Source: a bacterium (GTDB lineage Bacteria; RBG-13-66-14). Taken from it: DNA of 11,831 nt. Under the pieces are notes generated by a model that saw nothing but the letters and a program-made list of their open reading frames with translations, made no database searches and was not told where the DNA came from. The stretch covers positions 1-11,831 of the forward strand of contig JAIOSI010000129.1 of assembly GCA_021107695.1 (NCBI GenBank), read 5' to 3'. Shown here piece by piece: positions 6,145 through 11,831 of this stretch (positions are counted from its first letter, which is position 1; the number at the start of each line of letters is the position of its first letter). The position numbers and the translations under genes are program-made.

Positions 6145-6765
6145 GTGTTTACCGGAATCATCACCGAGGTTGGAACGATCCGCTCGCTTACTCCCGGCGG
6201 CGTGGCGCGGATTGAGCTTACCGCTCCGCTCTCTGCGAAGGGGCTGACGGTGGGTGGCTCCGTGGCGGTTAACGGTGCCTGCCTGACGGCGGTGGAGGTC
6301 AGCCCCGACGGCTTCATTGCCGAGGCGATGAACGAGACCATGCGGAAGACCAATCTCGGCAAGCTGACCACTGGCGCGAAGGTGAATCTGGAGCCAGCCC
6401 TGCAACTGGGGGCGCGGCTGGACGGACACCTGGTCGCTGGTCATGTGGATGGAACGGTTCGGCTGACCGAGAAGCGACCGGACGGCGCGGCATGGCGGCT
6501 GGAGTTACTCCTTGAAGACGAGAAGCTGGCACGGTACATTGCCCCGAAGGGTTCGGTAACGCTGGACGGCGTGAGCCTCACCGTGATCGAAGCGGGAGCG
6601 AGGCGGTTCTCCGTCGGCGTGATTCCCCACACCGCCTCCGTAACGACCATCGGCGCGATGACCCCGGGACGCTTGCTCAATCTGGAGGTTGATCTGCTGG
6701 CTCGCTATCTCGACCGCTTGCAGTTAACAACAGGCATGAGCCGAGGCACTTTCAATGGCTATTGA
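6145..6765 (+). CDS. ribE: Riboflavin synthase, alpha chain
   Basis: A 206-residue enzyme that converts two 6,7-dimethyl-8-ribityllumazine molecules into riboflavin and a pyrimidine that is recycled, the last step of riboflavin synthesis in the cytoplasm. It shows the family N-terminus MFTGII and two tandem lumazine-binding barrels. In the first are VNGACLTA (Cys46) and EAMNETMRKTNLG; in the second, HLVAGHVDG, TLDGVSLTV and IPHTASVTT. Its length is normal for the family. The start is GTG at 6145, supported by GGAG six bases upstream and by the invariant MFTG. No ribD, ribBA or ribH is nearby, so the pathway is scattered in this genome. The next gene overlaps its last 11 bases, implying co-transcription. 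Confidence 0.96.
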   Translation: MFTGIITEVGTIRSLTPGGVARIELTAPLSAKGLTVGGSVAVNGACLTAVEVSPDGFIAEAMNETMRKTNLGKLTTGAKVNLEPALQLGARLDGHLVAGHVDGTVRLTEKRPDGAAWRLELLLEDEKLARYIAPKGSVTLDGVSLTVIEAGARRFSVGVIPHTASVTTIGAMTPGRLLNLEVDLLARYLDRLQLTTGMSRGTFNGY

Positions 6766-7153
6766 CCTGACAAAGTTTTACAAGATAGCCATCGGCATCT
6801 TCCTCTTTCTATTGATGGGGACGATTCTCAGCATCGCCTGCGGCGGTGAGTCTCCGAATCCTGTCGACGACGAGGTTGTCGCCGTTGAACCGCTTGAGGT
6901 CGCCGGGAGCTTCGCGGACATTCTGGCTGGTCAGGAATTGACAACGGAGCTTCAGGCTCGCCTTGACACGTTGGTAACAGAGAACACCGCAATACTCAGT
7001 CAGTTCTCCGGTCAGATTCAGAGCGACGAACTGACTCCCGATGAAGCAGACCAAGAGTACAACACCTGGTTGACCGAGACCGCAGCGGCGGAGGGCTTGA
7101 CGCAAGAGCAGCTGGAACGGCTGCTTCTCGGCGCAATCGGCGGACGATACTAA
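6755..7153 (+). CDS. Small lipoprotein-like or membrane-anchored protein, unknown function
   Basis: A 132-residue protein that I do not recognise. It has a hydrophobic N-terminal helix (about 10-28) ending in L-S-I-A-C-G-G. This resembles a lipobox, with Cys29 as the possible lipidation site, although the -3 residue is Ser instead of the preferred Leu. The rest is acidic and predicted helical, rich in Glu, Gln, Thr and Leu (DELTPDEADQEY, LTQEQLERLL), and would lie outside the cytoplasmic membrane. The ATG overlaps the end of ribE by 11 bases in another frame, with GAGG eight bases upstream. This suggests translational coupling. Whether it is a true lipoprotein or a single-pass anchored protein cannot be decided here. 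Confidence 0.6.
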   Translation: MAIDLTKFYKIAIGIFLFLLMGTILSIACGGESPNPVDDEVVAVEPLEVAGSFADILAGQELTTELQARLDTLVTENTAILSQFSGQIQSDELTPDEADQEYNTWLTETAAAEGLTQEQLERLLLGAIGGRY

Positions 7154-7181
7154 GGTAAGTTTTACCAAATTAAGACTTGCG

Positions 7182-7203
7182 AGGACACGGCGTGCCGTGT
7201 CCT
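7182..7203. repeat. Perfect 22-base palindrome hairpin
   Basis: AGGACACGGC (7182-7191), GT, GCCGTGTCCT (7194-7203): a perfect 10-bp inverted repeat between the lipoprotein-like gene and the methyltransferase. No T-run follows. The layout resembles the GGGCGGAC hairpins elsewhere in the window, but the sequence differs, so it is probably another dispersed REP-like family. It could attenuate expression of the methyltransferase gene. Confidence 0.65.
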
Positions 7204-7231
7204 TCTGACAAGAGCGAAGAGAGGCTGAACG

Positions 7232-8224
7232 ATGCTCAGTGTTGTGGGAGATTTGTTGCTGGAAGCTCTGGGCGAGAGCGCGGGCAGCCTGCTGGCGTGG
7301 GAGCCGGGAGAGGCGGAGCTGCTGCTGCGGTTGACGGAACGGGGCGGAGAGCTAACCTGGGTTGAGGACGACCTCACCCGCCTGAACCTTGTTGACGATC
7401 TTCGCGGAGAGCAGCGAGCCTTCCCCGCTGAAGCTGAGTGGGAACGGATTATCCTGCGCCTGTCGAAGGATCGGGAACGGGGACGGCGGATGCTCGGATG
7501 GGCGGCGGCACATCTGTCGAAAGAAGGCGAGCTGCTCTTCGCCGGAGAGAATAAGGGTGGGATCAAGGGTTTTGGCAAAACCCTGCGCTCGCTCTTTGAG
7601 GAGGTCGAGAATGTGAGTCGGGGGCATTGCCGCCTCTGGCGGTGTCGTCAACCACTGGCAGGTTCAACTCCACCAACCGAGCCGGAAGCGGCATATGAGG
7701 TCGAGGGTATCGGGACAATCTATACCCAGCCCGGGGTATTCTCCTGGAAACACCTCGACAACGGAACCGAGGCTCTGCTCCAGTGGCTGCCCAACGACTA
7801 CGCTGACCTGCGGGTGCTTGACCTCGGCTGTGGTGCCGGGGTGCTGGCTCTGGCGGCAGCGAAACACGGAGCCGCTGAGGTCGTGGCAACGGATTCCTCC
7901 GTTCTTGCCGTGGAGTCAGCCCGACGAACCTTGAGCGACTATCCCAACGCCACGGTGGTGTCTGCTAATGTCGGCGAAGACCTTTCCGGCTCCTTTGACA
8001 CGGTCATCAGCAACCTGCCGGTTCACGAAGGGGCGCAGCCGAGCCATCGCCTCGGCGAGCGGTTCATCGAGGCGAGCCATCGCCTGCTGAAGAGCGACGG
8101 AGAGCTGTGGGTGGTCTTTCAGGAGCGGATGCCCTTCGAGGAGACCCTGCAACGCTACTTCAGCGAGATTGACTGGCTCGACGCACCGAGAGGCTACACC
8201 GTGGCACGGGGTGTTAAGGGATAG
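7232..8224 (+). CDS. RsmC/RlmG-like class I SAM-dependent methyltransferase
   Basis: A 330-residue protein with the two-domain layout of rRNA guanine-N2 methyltransferases RsmC/RlmG. A degenerate N-terminal half (about 1-150) is followed by a catalytic MTS domain (about 155-325). The linker signature GVFSWKHLDNGTEALL corresponds to the GVFSxxxLDxGxxLLL of RsmC. Motif I VLDLGCGAG (195-203) and Asp221 (VVATDSS) bind S-adenosylmethionine. The base-binding motif, normally N-P-P-F, is here N-L-P-V (261-264, in VISNLPVHEG). Activity is likely, but target base or specificity may differ from the classical enzymes. AGAGG lies seven bases before the ATG. It is the last gene of the + strand group. Target RNA cannot be read from the sequence. 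Confidence 0.8.
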   Translation: MLSVVGDLLLEALGESAGSLLAWEPGEAELLLRLTERGGELTWVEDDLTRLNLVDDLRGEQRAFPAEAEWERIILRLSKDRERGRRMLGWAAAHLSKEGELLFAGENKGGIKGFGKTLRSLFEEVENVSRGHCRLWRCRQPLAGSTPPTEPEAAYEVEGIGTIYTQPGVFSWKHLDNGTEALLQWLPNDYADLRVLDLGCGAGVLALAAAKHGAAEVVATDSSVLAVESARRTLSDYPNATVVSANVGEDLSGSFDTVISNLPVHEGAQPSHRLGERFIEASHRLLKSDGELWVVFQERMPFEETLQRYFSEIDWLDAPRGYTVARGVKG

Positions 8225-8233
8225 ACGATAACA

Positions 8234-8262
8234 GGGCGGACACATAGGTCCGCCCCTACAAA
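8234..8262. repeat. 29-base hairpin repeat, copy 2
   Basis: GGGCGGAC (8234-8241) pairs with GTCCGCCC (8248-8255), followed by CTACAAA. It is identical to the copy at 2619-2647 except for two loop bases. It lies ten bases after the methyltransferase stop, where it could protect or end the transcript, but there is no T-run. Confidence 0.75.
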
Positions 8263-8269
8263 ACCTGAT

Positions 8270-8309
8270 GAGAAATAAACAGAGCCGACCTTTTTATGGT
8301 CGGCTCTGT
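8270..8309 (-). terminator. Intrinsic terminator of the M16 peptidase operon
   Basis: A 12-bp perfect stem (ACAGAGCCGACC 8279-8290 with GGTCGGCTCTGT 8298-8309) and a 7-base loop. Read on the minus strand, the stem is followed by a T-rich tail (TTATTTCTC), the normal layout for a rho-independent terminator ending minus-strand transcription about 35 bases after the 59-residue gene. On the plus strand the tail is not T-rich, so any effect on the converging methyltransferase transcript would be weaker. Confidence 0.8.
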
Positions 8310-8342
8310 CGGTAGCTACATTCAGCTGGGTTTATGGAGGTT

Positions 8343-8522
8343 TCAGGCGTTAAGCAGCCCGACGATCCAGCCCGCCCAGCAGAGGACAACCAGCCCGCCC
8401 CAGAATAGAGCTTTCGGGACAATCAGCTTCGCCTCCGGGGTCAGGGCGCGGCGGATGAAGCCGAAGAGCGAACCGAGCCAGCCCAGGAAGGCGATCACAA
8501 CAACAGCGGACCAGAGAGACAT
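8343..8522 (-). CDS. 59-residue two-helix membrane protein, unknown function
   Basis: A short minus-strand gene starting MSLWSAVVVIAF and ending GWIVGLLNA before TGA. It has two hydrophobic helices (about 5-23 and 38-56) joined by a short basic/polar loop (RRALTPEAKLIVPK), so it should be a hairpin-shaped inner membrane protein. GAGG seven bases before the ATG supports the start. It begins 30 bases after the M16 peptidase stop and is followed by a strong terminator, so it is the second gene of that operon. Codon use matches its neighbours. I do not recognise a family. A role as a small partner or modulator in the membrane is only suggested by position. Confidence 0.7.
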   Translation of the reverse strand: MSLWSAVVVIAFLGWLGSLFGFIRRALTPEAKLIVPKALFWGGLVVLCWAGWIVGLLNA

Positions 8523-8551
8523 AGAGCATCCTCGTTTAACTCATTGAAATG

Positions 8552-11353
8552 CTAGAGGTTGCCGTACTGAACAAAGGTGAAGGGCTGACTCAGCAGCTCG
8601 TCTGCGAAGCTGCGCAGCTCCTCGGCGGTGATTTCGTCAATCCGCTCGGCGAAGTCATCGGCAAAGCTGTAGCCCAGTCCGGCAAGCTCGTAGTAAGCGG
8701 CTTCGTTAAGCCGCGCCGAGGCGGTGGAGAGGTCATAGACAAAGCGGCTGACCTTGAGCATCGTCTTGCCCCGCTCCAGTTCGTCGGCGGGAACCGCCTC
8801 GCTGGCAATCAGGTCAAGCTCCCGGCGGACGATCTCGGCGGCTCGCTCGACCTTCCCCGGCTCCGTACCCAGATAGATGATGAAGGCTCCGGGCTTGAAG
8901 GTGAACTGACCGAAGGCGTGGACGGCGTAAACCAGCCCCTCGCCCCGGAGGTAAGAGTGCAGCCGACCGTTGGGCAGATAGACCCCGGAGAGGACGGAAT
9001 CGAGGAGGTGCATCGTGTAGTTCTTGCCATCATCAAGTTTGTAGCCGGGCCAGTACCAACAGAGAACGGTCTGCTCCCGCTCCGTTGGGATGGTGATGCT
9101 CTGTTCCTCGGTGGAGAACTGGGGATTGCCGGGATCGGCTGATTTGACGCTGCTCCGAGGCAGGTCGCCCCAAAGCTCCTCAAGCTGCTGATAGAGCGAG
9201 AGTGAATCCACAGCACCGCTGACCAGCAGGATAATCTTCTCTGGATTCAACAGTTCGTCGTGGTAACGGAGCAGGTCATCGCGGTCTAATGCGACCAGCG
9301 AGTCTTCCTCGCCCAGATAGGGATGTCCGTAGGGATGTTCGCCGAAGAAGGTTTTCCGTGCTACCTTGAACGCCTGGGTAAAGGGGTCGTCCTTCTGTAC
9401 GGCAAGCTCTGCCAGCATCTTCTCCCGCTCCAGCTCGATTCGTTCGGCGGGGAATGTGGAGTTGCGCAGGCAGTCGGTGATTAGCTCCAGAGCCAGCGGT
9501 GCGTCTTCGCCCAGAACCTTGGCAGAAAGCTGTGCATAGTCTCGACTGGTGGAGGAATGGATAAAGCCACCCCGTTCTTCCAGAGTCAGGTTGATCTCCT
9601 CATTCGTCCGGCTCTCTGTCCCACCGAGGAGCAGTCGGGCGATCAGGCTCATTGCCCCGGCATCACCGGGCTGTTCCGCCCGCAGGCCGCCGTCAATCAA
9701 CGCCCCCACGGTGGCAGAGCCGATGCTGTGGTCTTCCAGCACCATCAGCCGCAGCCCGTTGTCCAGGGTGAACAGCTCGATTTCGCCACCTTCACCAGCT
9801 TCGTAGAGGTCGAACTCCCAGGTGGCGGGGTAATCCACCGCCAGGTCGTTGACTCTGGAGTGGTCGAAGCGGTGTTCGTTAGAGACCATCGCGGTTGATA
9901 AGCCCTGATAGACGAAGTAGCTGTCCGGGTCGCCATGCTCAACAGTACCCAGCGACTCCTGCCAGCCAGCGTAGCCGACCTTCTCTCCGCTCAGACCGCT
10001 CTCCACCAGCTCCAGATTCTCTCCGAAGAAAGCCGGGTCGAACTCACCTGAGGAGGCGGGCCAGAGGACGGTAACGAAGAGGTTATCCGGCGAGAAATAC
10101 TTCCGGGCTGCCTCTCGTGCCTCTTCGGCGGTTACGCCGTGGCAACCCTCCACGTAGCGGGTCGAGAACTCGATGTCGCCCAGCAGGGCGTCGGAAGCGA
10201 GCTGCGATGCCTGGTCAGTCAGCTCCTCGTTGTAGAAGAGGTGATTCGCCAGGAAACCGTTCTTCACCCGTTCAAGCTCTTCGTCGCTCAGAAGCTCATC
10301 GCGCATCGCCATCACTTCGTCATAGGCGACCGCGTATGCCTCTGCCAGCTTTTCCGGCTCCGTTGCCAGATAAACGGCAAAGCTGCCCGCGTCATAGGTC
10401 GGAGTATGGCTGGAGACATCTACCGAGGAGACCAGGGCGCGTTCCTCACGGAGAGCCTGATAGAGGCGGCTGGAGCGTCCGTGGGAGAGGGCGTTCATCA
10501 GAATATCCAGAGGGTAAAGCTCCTCTGCCCAAAGCGGAACGGTGCGCCAGCCGAAGGCAAACTGAACGGTGTCGAAGGTGCTGTACTCCACGCTGTAGCG
10601 CGGCCCCATCAGCGGTTCCGGTGAGGGAATCGTCGGTGGCTCAATCCCCGACGGTACTTCATCGCCGAACTCCTCTTTCACCTTGGCGATCATCTCTTCG
10701 GCGGAGAGGTCGCCAGCGACTACGACGACCATATTGTCCGGGGTATAGCGTTCGCCGTAGTAATCCCGCAGGTCTTCCTCGGTTACCGCCATGAACATAT
10801 CGGGATAGCCGAGGATAGGATCGGAGACGGGGCTGTCTGGATACAGTGTATGAAGGAAGCGGTAGTAGAGCCGGGTCGGGGCCTCGTCGTTGTTCATGTT
10901 GATCTCTTTGGTGATGATCCCCTTCTGGCTGGTGATCACCTCGTCGTTGAAGTCCTGACGCAGCAGGGTCTCCGCCATCAGCTCTACCAGACTGTCGAAG
11001 AACTCCACCGTCGTAACCTGGTAGTAACAGGTGGTGGTCTTCGAGGTCCAGGCGTTGGAGGCTCCGCCGAGGGACTCATCCCAGATGCTAATCTCCTCTT
11101 TTGCCAGCGTGGTGGTGGCATCACCGTGGAGATGCTCGTAGAAGTGGCTGATGCCAGCTCCCTGATACTCGCCCTCGTAGGCTCCTCCGGTACGAACGTA
11201 AACCCGCACCGTCGCCGTGGGGCTGGAGTGGTTCTCCAGGGCGACAACAACTAGACCGTTGTCCAGTTCCTGACGCACGACCCGCTGCGCCAGTACCGAG
11301 CCGGAGAGGGAAAGAATTAGCAGAAGCAACATAAAGCGGTTGAAAGAACGCAT
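8552..11353 (-). CDS. Secreted tandem-domain M16 family zinc metallopeptidase
   Basis: A 933-residue insulinase/pitrilysin-type peptidase. Residues 1-22 form a signal peptide (MRSFNRF, a Leu-rich core, then SVLA|Q), so it is exported, probably to the periplasm. The first M16 half (about 24-450) carries the zinc motif HFYEH (His70, Glu73, His74) and the third ligand Glu150 in ITKEI, 76 residues after His74, as expected for the family. The second half (about 500-930) lacks HxxEH (SLIAR in its place) but keeps the R/Y substrate-binding region (GRLHSYLRGEGLVYAV), as is usual for the inactive partner domain. Together the halves form the clam-shell that degrades peptides. The start at 11353 is chosen for the signal peptide and AAAGGA seven bases upstream; the ATG at 11398 overlaps the -10 box. 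The substrate is unknown. Confidence 0.93.
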   Translation of the reverse strand: MRSFNRFMLLLLILSLSGSVLAQRVVRQELDNGLVVVALENHSSPTATVRVYVRTGGAYEGEYQGAGISHFYEHLHGDATTTLAKEEISIWDESLGGASNAWTSKTTTCYYQVTTVEFFDSLVELMAETLLRQDFNDEVITSQKGIITKEINMNNDEAPTRLYYRFLHTLYPDSPVSDPILGYPDMFMAVTEEDLRDYYGERYTPDNMVVVVAGDLSAEEMIAKVKEEFGDEVPSGIEPPTIPSPEPLMGPRYSVEYSTFDTVQFAFGWRTVPLWAEELYPLDILMNALSHGRSSRLYQALREERALVSSVDVSSHTPTYDAGSFAVYLATEPEKLAEAYAVAYDEVMAMRDELLSDEELERVKNGFLANHLFYNEELTDQASQLASDALLGDIEFSTRYVEGCHGVTAEEAREAARKYFSPDNLFVTVLWPASSGEFDPAFFGENLELVESGLSGEKVGYAGWQESLGTVEHGDPDSYFVYQGLSTAMVSNEHRFDHSRVNDLAVDYPATWEFDLYEAGEGGEIELFTLDNGLRLMVLEDHSIGSATVGALIDGGLRAEQPGDAGAMSLIARLLLGGTESRTNEEINLTLEERGGFIHSSTSRDYAQLSAKVLGEDAPLALELITDCLRNSTFPAERIELEREKMLAELAVQKDDPFTQAFKVARKTFFGEHPYGHPYLGEEDSLVALDRDDLLRYHDELLNPEKIILLVSGAVDSLSLYQQLEELWGDLPRSSVKSADPGNPQFSTEEQSITIPTEREQTVLCWYWPGYKLDDGKNYTMHLLDSVLSGVYLPNGRLHSYLRGEGLVYAVHAFGQFTFKPGAFIIYLGTEPGKVERAAEIVRRELDLIASEAVPADELERGKTMLKVSRFVYDLSTASARLNEAAYYELAGLGYSFADDFAERIDEITAEELRSFADELLSQPFTFVQYGNL

Positions 11354-11396
11354 GGAGGTGTCCTTTGTGAGGGTGAGGTCTGAGAGAACGGCGGTC

Positions 11397-11426
11397 ATTA
11401 TACCTTAGATTTGCGAGGAATGTTTA
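11397..11426 (-). promoter_or_regulatory. Promoter of the M16 peptidase operon
   Basis: On the minus strand, TATAAT (11402-11397) is preceded by an 18-base spacer and TAAACA (11426-11421), which matches four of six -35 positions. Transcription would start near 11390, leaving a leader of about 37 bases with the Shine-Dalgarno. This rules out the upstream ATG at 11398. Confidence 0.55.
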
Positions 11427-11598
11427 GCCCAGCGAAACCATCGCAACCAGACCTTTGAATAAGTCTTGACTTCGCCAGTCAGAGACAAGGGGCGACTGCC
11501 TCAACGGTAACATCCGCAGGATTCCAGTACGTTGATTTCCGTTCAAAAGTTGCCTGACTACTCAGGGACGATTTATCCTCTCTTTTGTAACCATTTTA
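11427..11598. other. Divergent intergenic region with a small dyad
   Basis: The 341 bases between the M16 start and the right-edge gene contain two divergent promoters. Between them no gene is seen. TGACT (11467-11471) and AGTCA (11477-11481) form a five-base-arm dyad that could be an operator. AACTTTTG on the minus strand (within 11541-11555) partly repeats the ACTTTTGC word found upstream of the left-hand genes. Confidence 0.35.
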
Positions 11599-11627
11599 TT
11601 GACAAGACTAACAATTCTGGCTACAAT
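11599..11627 (+). promoter_or_regulatory. Near-consensus sigma-70 promoter
   Basis: TTGACA (11599-11604), a 17-base spacer and TACAAT (11622-11627). This is the best promoter in the window, with a predicted start near 11634 and a leader of about 60 bases to the ATG at 11695. It suggests strong, constitutive expression of the right-edge gene. Confidence 0.8.
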
Positions 11628-11694
11628 GCTAATGGAGTCCTCAGAGGCTAAGAGCAAACACAAAATCATCACATTCGGACAAAGGAATGGAGCG

Positions 11695-11831
11695 ATGACT
11701 AAAATCGAGATTACGGTGGAGGAGCTGGAGATCCTGCGCAGGAACGCCCTGTCTGAAGTGGATCACCTCACCGCCAAACTCCGCGAAACAATCAACAGCT
11801 ACTTCGACCGCTTCAATGTTGACGAACAGTT
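11695..11831 (+). CDS. 5' end of a gene of unknown function (partial)
   Basis: The first 45 codons of a gene that runs off the right edge. It begins MTKIEITVEELEILRRNA and continues with a charged, heptad-like helical stretch (SEVDHLTAKLRETINSYFDRF), possibly coiled-coil. No signal peptide or membrane segment is seen in this part, so it is probably cytoplasmic. AAGGA (11682-11686) lies eight bases before the ATG, and a near-consensus promoter lies upstream. No family can be named from this fragment. Confidence 0.7.
   Translation, partial: MTKIEITVEELEILRRNALSEVDHLTAKLRETINSYFDRFNVDEQ

Noticed and set aside
8296..8547. 83-residue plus-strand open frame opposite the 59-residue gene
   Set aside because: Starts inside the terminator loop, with low-complexity composition; the minus frame has a better start, codon use and context.
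10117..10794. 225-residue plus-strand open frame inside the M16 gene
   Set aside because: Arg/Pro/Ser-rich shadow opposite a gene with intact zinc motif and substrate-binding residues.
11354..11398. Upstream ATG at 11398 for the M16 peptidase
   Set aside because: It overlaps the TATAAT box and would put 15 polar residues before a textbook signal peptide; 11353 has a good ribosome-binding site.

Overview
This window is ordinary bacterial chromosome. It is gene-dense, with a preference for G/C-ending codons in genes and distinctly less coding-like spacers. No tRNA, rRNA, CRISPR array, transposase or phage gene was recognised. The secreted tandem M16 peptidase, pseudopilin-like protein, CHASE2-type cyclase and RsmC-like methyltransferase fit a free-living, probably diderm bacterium. 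The dispersed hairpin repeats and atypical family members would suit a little-studied lineage. I cannot name the phylum from the sequence.

Left part (1-4985, all + strand). The last codons of an upstream gene are followed by a pseudopilin-like protein (277-780), a membrane-anchored thermonuclease-type nuclease (988-1458), a Crp-type cyclic-nucleotide receptor (1872-2534) and a CHASE2 class III adenylate cyclase (2691-4985). The receptor and cyclase form a plausible cAMP signalling pair. The receptor has an unusually long leader (about 400 nt) that starts at an extended -10 promoter and contains two diverged repeat units.

Middle part (4986-8224, + strand). A repeat-rich spacer carries a tandem duplication that begins inside the 3' end of the cyclase gene. 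A promoter then leads a compact group: a DUF3307 membrane protein, riboflavin synthase alpha chain (ribE), a small overlapping lipoprotein-like gene and a two-domain RsmC/RlmG-like rRNA methyltransferase.

Right part (8225-11831). The methyltransferase converges on a minus-strand two-gene operon: a secreted 933-residue M16 zinc peptidase and then a 59-residue two-helix membrane protein, ending at a strong intrinsic terminator. The peptidase promoter is divergent from a near-consensus sigma-70 promoter, which drives a gene running off the right edge.

The most notable points are the cAMP synthase/receptor pair, the repeat-structured leader with slight c-di-GMP riboswitch resemblance, the stop-codon-spanning duplication after the cyclase, a pilin-like protein lacking the prepilin glycine, and the methyltransferase with an altered NPPF motif. 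None of these amounts to a clearly new system on sequence inspection alone.
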